From the NCBI GenBank assembly GCA_964468645.1, contig CAYXUU010000012.1, positions 1 through 64,000 of the forward strand: 64,000 nt of DNA. Reading direction: 5' to 3'. A program made the position numbers and the translations under genes. This DNA comes from JAIOZK01 sp964468645 (lineage in GTDB: Bacteria > Bacteroidota > Bacteroidia > Bacteroidales > JAIOZK01). Below the pieces are notes generated by a model, which made no database searches, had not been told where the DNA came from, and saw only the letters and a list, made by a program, of their open reading frames with translations. Below are positions 8,848 through 17,429 of this stretch, one piece after another (the stretch's first letter is position 1; every line of letters starts with the position of its first letter).

Positions 8848-11256
8848 ATGGTAAAAAAATCAAACACCCTGAAACAAAACAGGACTAAGAATAAATCCGG
8901 AAAAAAGATTAAACAATCCGGGCGTGGAAGCGGTATCAAAAGTGAAAAAGTCAGAAAAATCATGGGATTTTTTCTGATATTGTTTTCGATCTATATATTG
9001 TTTGCCTTCATCTCCTATTTTCTTACCTGGTGGATTGATTACGACAAAATCTCCCAGCGTGTCTTTCCCGATCTCTCAGGAACCGTTGAAATAAAGAACT
9101 GGACAGGTTACCTGGGTGCCTGGATATCAAATATCCTGATAAAAAACTGCTTCGGAATATCATCTTTTCTCTTGATCTTATTATTATTCATCTTCGGATT
9201 TAAAATGGCTTTGAACATCGCAATCCTGCCAATCTGGAAGACAATTAAGTATTGTATTATCTTTATACTATGGATTTCCGTTACCCTGGGATTTATCTTC
9301 AGGAGCACCGATCTTGCCATTCTAGGTGGTGTGTTTGGCTATGAAGGCTCAATATGGCTCGAAGGAATTATTGGTGACATAGGAACAGGCATCCTGCTGT
9401 TTTTTATCCTACTGATCATCCTTATCGTTAGTTTCAACTTCCCTGGGTTCATCACACGTCGCAAACGGAAACCTAAAGAAAAAGAACCGGAACCTGTAAC
9501 CGGCAACAACATGAAAACTCCATCTGAAGATAAATACAACACCGTCGAGTTTTCGGTTGAAGAAGAAAAAGGACTTGATTTCAAAGATAATACTGAGGAA
9601 CCCCCCGGGATTAACCCTGATCGTAAAGATCAATCATCAACATCTGATGTTGTGGATAATGTAGAGTTAACCATCGAAACAGGAACTCCTGAGGATCTTT
9701 CTCCGACAAACCCTGACACCAAACACCAGGGTATTGAAACAGATTATGATCCCAGGCTGGATCTGCCTCATTATAAATATCCTACTTTAAAATTATTGGA
9801 TGATTATAATGGGGATACGGTTAAGGTTAAAAAGGATGAACTCGAACAAAACAAAAACCGCATTGTTGAAACCCTGAACCACTATGCGATAAAGATTGAC
9901 AAGATCAGGGCCACTATAGGCCCTGCAGTTACACTTTACGAGATCATACCCGCCCCGGGGATAAGGATATCAAAGATTAAAAACCTTGAAGATGACATTG
10001 CCCTCAGCCTGTCGGCCCTCGGTATCAGGATCATTGCCCCGATACCGGGCAAAGGTACTATTGGTATTGAAGTTCCTAACAACAACCCTGAGATTGTTTC
10101 ATTAAAATCGATACTTTCATCCGACAGGTTCCAGAATACAGGGATGGAATTACCCCTGGGTATTGGTAAAACCATCGCTAACGAGCCCTTTGTTGTTGAC
10201 CTCACAAAAATGCCACATATCCTGATGGCAGGCGCAACAGGTCAGGGTAAATCGGTAGGATTAAATACCATGATCGCTTCTTTGCTTTATAAAAAGCATC
10301 CTTCGCAGGTAAAGTTTGTAATGGTTGATCCGAAAAAGGTTGAACTTACTTTATTCTCTAAGATTGAACGTCATTTTCTTGCCAAGTTGCCCGATTCCGA
10401 AGAGGCCATCATCACCGATACCAGGGAAGTTGTCAGAACACTGAACTCCCTGAATATTGAAATGGACAATCGCTACGACCTTCTGAAAGATGCACAGGTA
10501 AGGAACCTGAAAGAGTATAATAAAAAGTTTATTGCCAGGAAGCTGAATCCGAATGAAGGTCACAGGTATCTTCCATATATCGTGTTAATCGTTGATGAAT
10601 TTGCCGATCTTATCATGACTGCCGGCAAAGAAATTGAGAATCCCCTTACCCGTCTGGCGCAGCTGGCAAGGGCTATAGGTATTCACCTGATCATAGCCAC
10701 ACAGCGTCCCTCGGTAAATATTATTACCGGGACAATTAAAGCTAACTTCCCAGCCCGTATAGCTTACAGGGTAATCTCAAAAGTTGATTCCCGTACTATT
10801 CTCGATTCATCAGGGGCCGACCAGCTGATCGGAAGAGGTGATATGTTATTATCCACAGGAAGCGACCTGTTAAGATTACAATGTGCATTTATTGAGACTA
10901 CCGAGATAGAAGAGATCACCGATTATATCGGTTCACAAAGGGCCTATCCTGATGCCTATCAGTTACCCGAATACGAAGATGAGGAACCTAATGGTGTTGG
11001 CGAGTATGACCCCAACGAAAGGGATGAACTTTTTGAAGATGCTGCCCGGATCATTGTTCAAACCCAGCAGGGTTCAACGTCATTACTTCAAAGAAAATTG
11101 AAATTGGGGTATAACAGGGCAGGCAGAATTATCGACCAGCTTGAAGCAGCAGGAATCGTAGGCCCATTCGAGGGAAGTAAGGCCCGGGAGGTTAAAATTG
11201 CCAACGAATTCGCTTTGGAACAGTTTTTGAAAGATATTGATCATAAAGAAGAATAA
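8848..11256 (+). CDS. ftsK: DNA translocase FtsK/SpoIIIE
   Basis: A septal double-stranded DNA pump that clears and aligns chromosome termini at division. After a basic N-terminus there are four to five membrane helices (about residues 40-200), an acidic linker (about 205-310), then the RecA-like motor. The motor carries Walker A GATGQGKSVGLN near 461-472, Walker B IVLIVDEFADLIM near 573-585, and ATQRPSVNII. The C-terminal gamma winged helix (about 730-800, SLLQRKLKLGYNRAGRIIDQLE) reads polarity sequences. About 802 residues, normal for the phylum. ATG 8848 is preferred to a TTG three bases upstream. lolA follows directly. Confidence 0.96.
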   Translation: MVKKSNTLKQNRTKNKSGKKIKQSGRGSGIKSEKVRKIMGFFLILFSIYILFAFISYFLTWWIDYDKISQRVFPDLSGTVEIKNWTGYLGAWISNILIKNCFGISSFLLILLLFIFGFKMALNIAILPIWKTIKYCIIFILWISVTLGFIFRSTDLAILGGVFGYEGSIWLEGIIGDIGTGILLFFILLIILIVSFNFPGFITRRKRKPKEKEPEPVTGNNMKTPSEDKYNTVEFSVEEEKGLDFKDNTEEPPGINPDRKDQSSTSDVVDNVELTIETGTPEDLSPTNPDTKHQGIETDYDPRLDLPHYKYPTLKLLDDYNGDTVKVKKDELEQNKNRIVETLNHYAIKIDKIRATIGPAVTLYEIIPAPGIRISKIKNLEDDIALSLSALGIRIIAPIPGKGTIGIEVPNNNPEIVSLKSILSSDRFQNTGMELPLGIGKTIANEPFVVDLTKMPHILMAGATGQGKSVGLNTMIASLLYKKHPSQVKFVMVDPKKVELTLFSKIERHFLAKLPDSEEAIITDTREVVRTLNSLNIEMDNRYDLLKDAQVRNLKEYNKKFIARKLNPNEGHRYLPYIVLIVDEFADLIMTAGKEIENPLTRLAQLARAIGIHLIIATQRPSVNIITGTIKANFPARIAYRVISKVDSRTILDSSGADQLIGRGDMLLSTGSDLLRLQCAFIETTEIEEITDYIGSQRAYPDAYQLPEYEDEEPNGVGEYDPNERDELFEDAARIIVQTQQGSTSLLQRKLKLGYNRAGRIIDQLEAAGIVGPFEGSKAREVKIANEFALEQFLKDIDHKEE

Positions 11257-11257
11257 A

Positions 11258-11896
11258 ATGAAAAGATTTTTGGCTTTGTTTTTAATCCTTTGTTTTGTGA
11301 ATGCCTTTGGACAGGATAAAGATAAAAAAGCAACTGAAATACTTGACCAGGTTGTTACCAAAACCAATGGCTATAAGAACTTCAAAGTTGGTTTTGTTTA
11401 TAAGATGTTCAATGAAGAGGCCGGTATTGATGAGAGCAAAACAGGAACAATCTACGTGGAGGGTGATAAATACAGGTTGAACATTGCCGGGCAGATCGTT
11501 ATTTGCAATGGGGAAATTTTATGGACTTATCTCCCGGAAGATTTCGAAGTAATGGTGAATGAGGTTGAAGAAGAAGACGAATCGATAACCCTTTCCAACC
11601 TCCTGAACAAGTATAACGAAAAATACAAGTCGAAATTCCTTGGTGAAATAAACAGCAAGGGGATCACCTATGAGCTCCTTGAGCTCAAACCACTGGAGGG
11701 GAAAACCTATTCAAAAGTTGAGCTTGAAGTTGACAAAGAAGAAAAAATAATAAAACGCTTTACTATTTTTGATAAAAACGGTTCAACTTATTCATACAAT
11801 ATCGACACCTTTGAACCTGACCAAGCATTCAGCGACACCCTTTTTATCTTTGAAGAGGCACAACATCCGGATGTGGATGTTATTGATATGAGGTAG
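11258..11896 (+). CDS. lolA: LolA-like outer-membrane lipoprotein carrier protein
   Basis: A 212-residue periplasmic chaperone with a signal peptide (residues 1-18, ending NAFGQ). The mature part has the LolA pattern: an early helix (KKATEILDQVVTKTNGYKNFKVGF), strands with FNEEAGIDESKTGTIYVEGDKYRL, then a central YLPEDFEVMVNE. LolA takes lipoproteins from the LolCDE complex across the periplasm. The start at 11258 is used because a full signal peptide begins there and it lies one base after the ftsK stop; an upstream start would lie inside ftsK. ftsK-lolA adjacency is common in Bacteroidota. The stop is followed closely by a tandem repeat. Confidence 0.88.
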   Translation: MKRFLALFLILCFVNAFGQDKDKKATEILDQVVTKTNGYKNFKVGFVYKMFNEEAGIDESKTGTIYVEGDKYRLNIAGQIVICNGEILWTYLPEDFEVMVNEVEEEDESITLSNLLNKYNEKYKSKFLGEINSKGITYELLELKPLEGKTYSKVELEVDKEEKIIKRFTIFDKNGSTYSYNIDTFEPDQAFSDTLFIFEEAQHPDVDVIDMR

Positions 11897-11910
11897 TTGG
11901 TTGGAGGGTT

Positions 11911-11951
11911 TAATTGTTGAGTGGTTGAGTTAGTTGAGTGGTTGAGTTGGT
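11911..11951 (+). repeat. Short GTTGAGTG-type tandem array after lolA
   Basis: Imperfect 8-9 bp units of the form (G)GTTGAGT starting about 15 bp after the lolA stop. The same unit, in the same sense relative to the gene, forms the long array at 44301-44440. Each unit contains TGA. Confidence 0.7.
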
Positions 11952-11989
11952 TATACCTGTCCAGTTTTTCTGAACACTCCCGCTTTATA

Positions 11990-12039
11990 ATCTCTAGTTT
12001 CTAGTTTCTATCTTCTATCTTCTATCTTCCAGCTTCCAA
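11990..12039. repeat. TAGTTTC / TATCTTC heptamer array
   Basis: Consecutive imperfect 7-bp units (tctagtt, tctagtt, tctatct, tctatct and variants) in the space before the sigma-factor gene. A similar unit occurs at the 3' end of the octaheme cytochrome gene near 47222-47268. Confidence 0.65.
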
Positions 12040-12080
12040 ATATTATCTTCAGTAATAATTTTACGTAACTTTAAACCATA

Positions 12081-12668
12081 ATGGCTTTATGCCATCTAAC
12101 AAACAAATCATCTTTCATTTTGAGTTTTCCGGCTGATAGTGAAATCATTAAACTTGTCCTTGACAGCAATACCTCAAACAGGGGGTTTGGCATCCTGGTT
12201 AGGAAGTATCAAAAGCAGATCTACTGGCATATCAGGAGACTTGTTCTCAATCATGAGGATACTGATGACCTTGTTCAGGAGGTGTTCGTAAAGATCTGGA
12301 AGAACCTGAAGAATTTCAGAAGTGACTCAAAATTGTTTACATGGATTTACAGGATTGCTACCAATGAGGCTTTATCACATCTGAAGAAAAAAAAGAACAG
12401 GTACTTTTTTTCATTCTCAGATTATCAACACAAAATCACCGAATCGCTTGAGGATGATAATTATTTTAAAGGCGATGAGATACAGAAGAAATTGCAGTAT
12501 GCCATATCAAAACTACCTGATAAACAAAGGGCTGTTTTTAATATGAAATATTATGAAGATGTGAAATATGAAGACATGTCGGAAATATTCCAGACATCCG
12601 TTGGGGCATTGAAGGCCTCTTATCATATAGCAGTTAAAAAAATTGAGGAATTTGTAATTGAACATTAA
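12081..12668 (+). CDS. ECF-type RNA polymerase sigma factor
   Basis: A 195-residue sigma-70 family protein. Region 2 spans about 40-105 (LVRKYQKQIYWHIRRLV ... DDLVQEVFVKIWKN ... TWIYRIATNEALSHLKKKK). Region 4 spans about 135-190 (LPDKQRAVFNMKYYEDVKYEDMSEIFQTSVGALKASYHIAVKKIEE) with its helix-turn-helix. No region 3, hence extracytoplasmic-function type. It is followed at 32 bp by a membrane protein with one helix, then by a Spy-like periplasmic protein, so an envelope-responsive circuit is likely. The first about 20 residues before region 2 are not conserved, and a later start is possible. Confidence 0.9.
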   Translation: MALCHLTNKSSFILSFPADSEIIKLVLDSNTSNRGFGILVRKYQKQIYWHIRRLVLNHEDTDDLVQEVFVKIWKNLKNFRSDSKLFTWIYRIATNEALSHLKKKKNRYFFSFSDYQHKITESLEDDNYFKGDEIQKKLQYAISKLPDKQRAVFNMKYYEDVKYEDMSEIFQTSVGALKASYHIAVKKIEEFVIEH

Positions 12669-12700
12669 ACCTTTGTATAATTTCATAATCAAATAAATTG

Positions 12701-13216
12701 ATGAATTATAAGAAAAACATAAACCATCCAGACAGTAAAAAGAAAGACCTTAATTTCAATGAGATAAACAAAGAGAATCCTTTTGAAGTTCCTGATGGAT
12801 ACTTTGATGAGCTTCCAGGTAAGATCAGCCAGAAGATATCAGTAATAGAGCCACAGGCAAGAGTATTCCCTGTAAGAAAGCAAATCATTTATGCTGCTGC
12901 TGCTGCTCTTATTCTTTCACTTGTAGTTGCATCAATTTATATTTTCAGGCCGGTAGAAGATCATTTTGAGATTGACCTTGCCGGATTAACCTGGGATGAT
13001 GTTTTTGATGAAAATTCTTCTATGTTTAATGAGATAAAGGAAGAAATGCTTATTCAGGCACTCATTATGAATACCGATGCTGGGGAACAGATTGTACTTT
13101 TTGATGACAACCTTGAGTTATTGTATGAAAGGGATAACAAAAACAACAACAACTATAATGAAGATATCATTGATTATTTATTAAAAGATGATATAAATAA
13201 TGAATTATTATTTTAA
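12701..13216 (+). CDS. Single-pass membrane protein, putative anti-sigma factor
   Basis: About 171 residues: a cytosolic N-terminal part (1-65) containing NPFEVPDGYFDELPGKI, one membrane helix (about 66-86, IIYAAAAALILSLVVASIYIF) and an acidic periplasmic part. The FxVPDGYF motif is frequent in small Bacteroidota proteins encoded directly after ECF sigma genes, where they act as membrane-bound partners. No zinc-type HxxxCxxC anti-sigma motif is present, so the anti-sigma role is inferred from topology and position only. ATG 12701 is preferred to the TTG at 12698. The end overlaps a possible upstream start of the next gene. Confidence 0.6.
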   Translation: MNYKKNINHPDSKKKDLNFNEINKENPFEVPDGYFDELPGKISQKISVIEPQARVFPVRKQIIYAAAAALILSLVVASIYIFRPVEDHFEIDLAGLTWDDVFDENSSMFNEIKEEMLIQALIMNTDAGEQIVLFDDNLELLYERDNKNNNNYNEDIIDYLLKDDINNELLF

Positions 13217-13232
13217 GCAAAACATAAATACG

Positions 13233-13724
13233 ATGAAAAATACTTTGACAATTTCGGGAATAAGGTTTTTATTGATAGTCTTTCTTATTTCATCAGGCAG
13301 CGGCTTGATGGCTCAGCTTGATGCGGAGGATTTCCCTGTTTTGCAGGAAAAGATAGAACAAATCGAAGCTCAGAAAATAGCGTTCCTTACAAACAAGTTA
13401 AAACTTACCACCACCGAAGCTCAACAGTTCTGGCCTGTTTACAATGAAATAGAACTTAAGAAAAAGGGCCTTCACAAGGAATATGGTAAGCAGGCACCGG
13501 ATCGCATCGACCTGGCCTTGCTCTCGGATCAAGAGGCGGAAAAGATTGCTGATGACCGTCTTGTTCTGGCCCAGAAGGAACTTGATCTAGCCAAAGAATT
13601 TCACCATAAAATGAAAGAAGTCCTGCCCCCTAAAAAGGTACTGCTTTACTATGAGGCTGATAAACAATTTAAAAGAATATTGCTACAACGCCTGAAGAAT
13701 AATAATAGAGGTGGTAGATTTTAG
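13233..13724 (+). CDS. Spy/CpxP-like helical periplasmic protein
   Basis: About 163 residues. Signal peptide 1-28 (ends GLMAQ), then an almost wholly helical mature part with IAFLTNKLKLTTTEAQQFWPVYNEIE, the LTxxxxxxFWPxY pattern of Spy/CpxP/CnrX-like proteins. A basic tail follows (RLKNNNRGGRF). Relatives bind unfolded proteins or metals and can signal to an anti-sigma factor. The ATG at 13233 is chosen because it starts the signal peptide; the in-frame ATG at 13200 would overlap the upstream gene by 17 bp. It is the third gene of the sigma-factor run. Confidence 0.7.
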   Translation: MKNTLTISGIRFLLIVFLISSGSGLMAQLDAEDFPVLQEKIEQIEAQKIAFLTNKLKLTTTEAQQFWPVYNEIELKKKGLHKEYGKQAPDRIDLALLSDQEAEKIADDRLVLAQKELDLAKEFHHKMKEVLPPKKVLLYYEADKQFKRILLQRLKNNNRGGRF

Positions 13725-13992
13725 CAGAGAGTTATATTAATACTTAAACGAGCCTGACCAATTAAAGCACCAAATAACAAATCCCAAAAAACAAATAATA
13801 TCGAGATCCAAAATCCTAATGCCCAAAACCCAGGGCATCAAACCATAATGGTCATAGTTTGATATTTTGGAATTGATATTTGGATTTAATACTGTCCGGT
13901 TAAAGTTAGAAGATTCTTCGGCTCCGCTTCTCAGAATGATATACATTTCAGAGTTCTTGGCAAGAGAGGGAGGCGGAATTTCATCGACCTAT

Positions 13993-14550
13993 TTATTGAC
14001 TCAACTTCCAATCATTATACTTGTCCAATAAGCCAACAGTAGTTTCATCAGGTTGGGTAATTGTGGTTGTCAGGTGCAACTCTTTGAGTTTTTCAGACCA
14101 GAATACCACAGGCATGTTTTCCCCGCCAAATTCGCCATTGGAAGTCTCATACGACTCGGCATCCAAAAAACCACAAAGACTGTACATATATGGCGATTTC
14201 TTAGAATACACATAAAGATTTGCATCACGGTAATCATCAAATTCAAATCTCACCTCAGCACACAACTGACCATTTTCTTCGAAAAGTACCTTATTCACCA
14301 GGCGAGCGTTTGGAAAAACACTTTCGAATTCACCCCCTTCATAATAGGTATAGATCAGATCATTAAAATCCTCCTGCGACACATCCGTTTCATCATCCAT
14401 TATTGAGATAATATTGATGAACTTAATAGTAAGCGTTCCGGATTTATCTTTATTGATCGTAAAAGTGTATTCTTTTTTTTCTACCGTTAAACATCCTGAG
14501 GCAAATATTAATACTGCAACCAGGGTAAATAATACCAGGAGATTCTTCAT
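13993..14550 (-). CDS. Uncharacterised lipoprotein
   Basis: A 185-residue protein with a type II signal peptide. The lipobox FASGC puts the lipidated Cys at residue 20. The mature part is acidic and opens with a strand pair (KKEYTFTINKDKSGTLTIKFINI), then has a region rich in Asp and Tyr. No family recognised; the beginning resembles lipoproteins that follow the pattern 'TFTINKDGSGT' in Bacteroidota. It lies alone, convergent with the Spy-like gene, with a repeat-filled 268-bp gap between them. Confidence 0.7.
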   Translation of the reverse strand: MKNLLVLFTLVAVLIFASGCLTVEKKEYTFTINKDKSGTLTIKFINIISIMDDETDVSQEDFNDLIYTYYEGGEFESVFPNARLVNKVLFEENGQLCAEVRFEFDDYRDANLYVYSKKSPYMYSLCGFLDAESYETSNGEFGGENMPVVFWSEKLKELHLTTTITQPDETTVGLLDKYNDWKLSQ

Positions 14551-14641
14551 AACTTTAAATTTTGTTTAAAATTAATACTATTTAAACTCATAAGTAACCC
14601 TGTTATTTAAAACAAAAATTTTTGTTTATCAACAATGCAGT

Positions 14642-14649
14642 TAACTTTG
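14642..14649 (+). promoter_or_regulatory. Putative -7 box for the thiamine-binding/PnuC operon (TAACTTTG)
   Basis: TAnnTTTG match 25 bp upstream of the ATG at 14675, with a TTTG at 14621-14624 that could serve as the -33 element. No TPP (THI-box) riboswitch was seen in the leader. Confidence 0.5.
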
Positions 14650-14674
14650 CAAACCAATAAAAAATAATAAGAGC

Positions 14675-14926
14675 ATGAATGCATCAATAGAAATCAGTTA
14701 TTATCCGTTGAAAGAAGAATATATTCCACCTATCCGGGGTTTTATCGACCGATTGAATGACTACAATGATCTGGTTGTCAGAACCAATGGCATGAGCACC
14801 CAGGTTTTTGGGGAATTTAAACAACTCATGCAGGTTTTAACTGATGAAATCTGCAAATCATTTGAGTTACCTCATTCCGTATTTGTTCTCAAAATCGTTA
14901 ATGCCGATCTTAATACCATCGAATAA
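14675..14926 (+). CDS. YkoF/MTH1187-like thiamine-binding protein
   Basis: An 83-residue single-domain protein. It opens with IEISYYPLKEEYIPPIRGFIDRL and continues with TNGMSTQVFGEF and LMQVLTDEI, the alternating beta-alpha-beta pattern of the thiamine-binding (YkoF-like, formerly DUF77) family; these bind thiamine or its hydroxymethylpyrimidine moiety in a dimer. It ends 2 bp before the transporter gene. The family call rests on pattern similarity in a short protein; an alternative is a generic ferredoxin-like small protein. The context (PnuC-type vitamin transporter, small-molecule kinase) supports vitamin salvage. Confidence 0.6.
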   Translation: MNASIEISYYPLKEEYIPPIRGFIDRLNDYNDLVVRTNGMSTQVFGEFKQLMQVLTDEICKSFELPHSVFVLKIVNADLNTIE

Positions 14927-14928
14927 GC

Positions 14929-15543
14929 ATGAATGAATTCTTCGGTTTACTCTTAGAGAATATACTGAACAGTAGCTGGCTTGAAATCGTTGCTGTGATC
15001 TTCGGACTGCTCAGTGTCTGGTATGCAAAAAAGGCCAGTATCCTTGTTTATCCAACTGGAATAATCAGTGTCCTTATCTATGTTTATATCTGTTTCTTTG
15101 CCAAACTATATGCCGATATGGGTATAAATGGGGTGTATTTCATCATGAGTATTTATGGTTGGATCATGTGGACCAGGAAAACCGGCGGCCAACAAAAAAG
15201 GCCTATTTCTATCTGTAAAAAAAAGGATCACTGGATAAATATTGCTGTTTTCCTGTTTTTCTTCATTTCCCTGAGTTACGTTCTTAAAAACTATACCGAT
15301 AGCAATGTCCCTTTATGGGATTCACTTACAACAGCCCTGTTTATCGTCGCAATGCTGCTGATGGCATTGAAAAGAGTTGAAAACTGGATCATCTGGATTA
15401 TCGGTGATGTAATATCGATCCCATTGTATTATTATAAAGGCCTTGTTTTTACGAGCCTTCAATTTACAATATTCCTTATCCTGGCTATCCTGGGATATAT
15501 TGAATGGTACCGCATCTATAAAAAGGAACATGAAGCCGCTTAA
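14929..15543 (+). CDS. PnuC-family vitamin transporter (nicotinamide riboside or thiamine, PnuT-like)
   Basis: A 204-residue membrane protein with seven predicted helices. The family pattern WLEIVAVIFGLLSVWYAKK is at residues 18-36, and YGWIMW ends helix 3. The C-terminal half contains the NWIIWIIGDVISIPLYYYKG segment that lines the substrate site. PnuC proteins facilitate diffusion of nicotinamide riboside, and the PnuT subgroup carries thiamine; transport is made effective by intracellular phosphorylation. The gene lies between a thiamine-binding-like gene and a NadR-like kinase gene, which overlaps its 3' end by 14 bp. The substrate cannot be decided from sequence alone. Confidence 0.88.
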   Translation: MNEFFGLLLENILNSSWLEIVAVIFGLLSVWYAKKASILVYPTGIISVLIYVYICFFAKLYADMGINGVYFIMSIYGWIMWTRKTGGQQKRPISICKKKDHWINIAVFLFFFISLSYVLKNYTDSNVPLWDSLTTALFIVAMLLMALKRVENWIIWIIGDVISIPLYYYKGLVFTSLQFTIFLILAILGYIEWYRIYKKEHEAA

Positions 15544-16051
15544 ACGAATCGCTGTCACCGGTCCTGAGTCAACGGGGAAATCTAGACTAGCAGAGCAACT
15601 TGCTTTGCATTATAATACGATATGGGTATCGGAATATGCCCGTGAATATATTGAGAAGCTTCACAGGCCATATAATAGTGATGATATCCTGGAAATTGCA
15701 AAAGGGCAGTATGACAGGGAGATGAAACTGGAGGGAAATGCAAACGGGCTTCTTTTTTGTGATACGGAGTTCATAGTATTGAAGATCTGGTATGAACACT
15801 TTTTCAAAACCTGCCCCGACTGGATCCTTGACAAAATCAGGACCCATGTTTATGATCTTTACTTATTAACAAATATTGACCTGCCCTGGGAACCTGATCC
15901 TCAGCGGGAACATCCTGGCCAGCGCAAATATTTTTTCAATATCTTCCTGAAGGAATTAAAAACCAGGAACTTCAACTACAGGATAGTATCAGGAGAGGGC
16001 AAGACAAGGCTTGATAATTCCATAAAACTGGTCGATGAATTCATTCAATGA
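15530..16051 (+). CDS. NadR-like P-loop kinase (AAA_28), vitamin salvage
   Basis: 173 residues. The Walker A motif GPESTGKS is at residues 11-18, followed by VSEYAREYIEKL, and LPWEPDPQREHP near 120-131. These match the C-terminal ribosylnicotinamide kinase domain of NadR (AAA_28), without the N-terminal adenylyltransferase. It would phosphorylate the nucleoside-like vitamin imported by the PnuC protein and so trap it. The ATG at 15530 lies inside the end of the transporter gene (14-bp overlap), indicating coupling; a longer reading frame upstream has no conserved residues. Substrate could be nicotinamide riboside or thiamine. Confidence 0.82.
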   Translation: MKPLKRIAVTGPESTGKSRLAEQLALHYNTIWVSEYAREYIEKLHRPYNSDDILEIAKGQYDREMKLEGNANGLLFCDTEFIVLKIWYEHFFKTCPDWILDKIRTHVYDLYLLTNIDLPWEPDPQREHPGQRKYFFNIFLKELKTRNFNYRIVSGEGKTRLDNSIKLVDEFIQ

Positions 16052-16114
16052 TCACAATAATTAAGGCATAACTAAATCTGATTTTTTGCGTTATAAAAAT
16101 ACCAAAACCAACCA

Positions 16115-17311
16115 ATGACCTTCAATAACAATATTCATGTCTTATTTCTAACAAGGTGGTACCCCCACAGATACGACCCGATGCCAGGATTATTTATTGA
16201 AAGGCACGCAGAGGCTGTTGCCGGGTATTGCAAGGTATCGGTACTATATGTACATTCGGATCGGGAGCTTAAGAAAAACCATGAAATTGTAAGCGAAACA
16301 AAAAATGGTGTTTTTGCTGTCAGGGTATATTACAGGGCTGTGGGGCATCAGATCCCAATTCTCTCTTCCATGCAAAAAGCCTACAGGTTCTTAAGGTATC
16401 ATTACAGGGGGATCAGGATTATAAAACGGGCTAATGACAAACCGGATATTATCCACGTAAATGTTCTGACCCGTCATGGATTGCTTGCCTATATCCACAA
16501 ACTAATTTGCAAAACACCGTATATAATTACTGAACACTGGTCGAGATATTTACCAGTAACCAATACTTACAAAGGTTACTTCAGAAAGCTGTTAACGCGT
16601 ATTGTTGTTAAAAATGCATGCACGGTTACAACGGTAAGCAATAACCTCAGGGAAGCCATGCTCAGTCACGGCCTGAAATGTAAAGCTTACATGGTTGTAC
16701 CAAATGTTGTTGATACGGAAATATTTAAACCTTCCGATACAAAAACAAGGAGGGACAAAAAAAACATTATTCATATCTCATGTTTTGAAGACCGCTCCAA
16801 AAACATATCAGGTATTCTCAGGGTTATTAAAAAACTATCCGGGCAAAGGGATGACTTTCAGCTTCATCTCGTGGGTGAAGGCATCGACCTGGATGCACTG
16901 GTTGATTTGGCACACCAGCTGGAAATCTTCGACAAATTCGCATTCTTTGAAGGTTTGCTGGAAAATCAGCCCCTGGTTGAGTCTCTGAATAATTCTGATT
17001 TCATGTTGATGTTCAGCAATTATGAAAACATGCCGGTGGTCATTAACGAAAGTTTGTCCTGTGGAATACCTGTAATTTCATCCGATGTCGGGGGCATTGC
17101 AGAGATCATCTCCGAAAAATATGGCACCCTTGTAAACAGTGGCGATGAAGATACACTGCTTAATACCATTAATTACTACCTCGATCATCCTGACGGTTTT
17201 GACAAAAAGGAACTTCGTGACTTTGCAATCGCTCATTTTAGCAAAGAGGCCATAGGCAAACAATTCTATGGTATTTATCTTGAAGGCCTTAAGCGTTCGA
17301 GTATGCTTTAA
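16115..17311 (+). CDS. Glycosyltransferase family 4
   Basis: A 398-residue cytosolic or membrane-associated GT-B enzyme. The N-terminal half starts with LFLTRWYPHRYDPMPGLFIERHAEAV, the usual acceptor-side opening. The C-terminal donor domain has VVPNVVDTEIF, LHLVGEG, and the EX7E motif in NYENMPVVINESLSCGIPVISSDVGGIAEII (near 305-330). It should transfer a nucleotide-activated sugar with retention. First gene of a small glycan locus that includes a formyltransferase-like fusion and a flippase. Acceptor and donor unknown. Confidence 0.92.
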   Translation: MTFNNNIHVLFLTRWYPHRYDPMPGLFIERHAEAVAGYCKVSVLYVHSDRELKKNHEIVSETKNGVFAVRVYYRAVGHQIPILSSMQKAYRFLRYHYRGIRIIKRANDKPDIIHVNVLTRHGLLAYIHKLICKTPYIITEHWSRYLPVTNTYKGYFRKLLTRIVVKNACTVTTVSNNLREAMLSHGLKCKAYMVVPNVVDTEIFKPSDTKTRRDKKNIIHISCFEDRSKNISGILRVIKKLSGQRDDFQLHLVGEGIDLDALVDLAHQLEIFDKFAFFEGLLENQPLVESLNNSDFMLMFSNYENMPVVINESLSCGIPVISSDVGGIAEIISEKYGTLVNSGDEDTLLNTINYYLDHPDGFDKKELRDFAIAHFSKEAIGKQFYGIYLEGLKRSSML

Positions 17312-17429
17312 ATTTTCAACATCTGAATATCCAATATCGAATTTCCAACACCCAATATTGGTTATTGGAAATTCATTTGTGGCCTTGTAGCTTAGCGGAA
17401 AGTATTAAGCAGCATAACATTTCGGGTAT

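Noticed and set aside
14551..14674. TPP riboswitch in front of the thiamine-binding-like gene
   Set aside because: The conserved CTGAGA and ACCTGA-type THI-box segments were not found in the 124-bp leader.
17381..17412. tRNA-like start (GGCCTTGTAGCTTAGCGG) with an A-box match
   Set aside because: No anticodon arm, no T-loop (GGTTCRANTC) and no closing acceptor stem follow, so this is at most a decayed fragment or chance.
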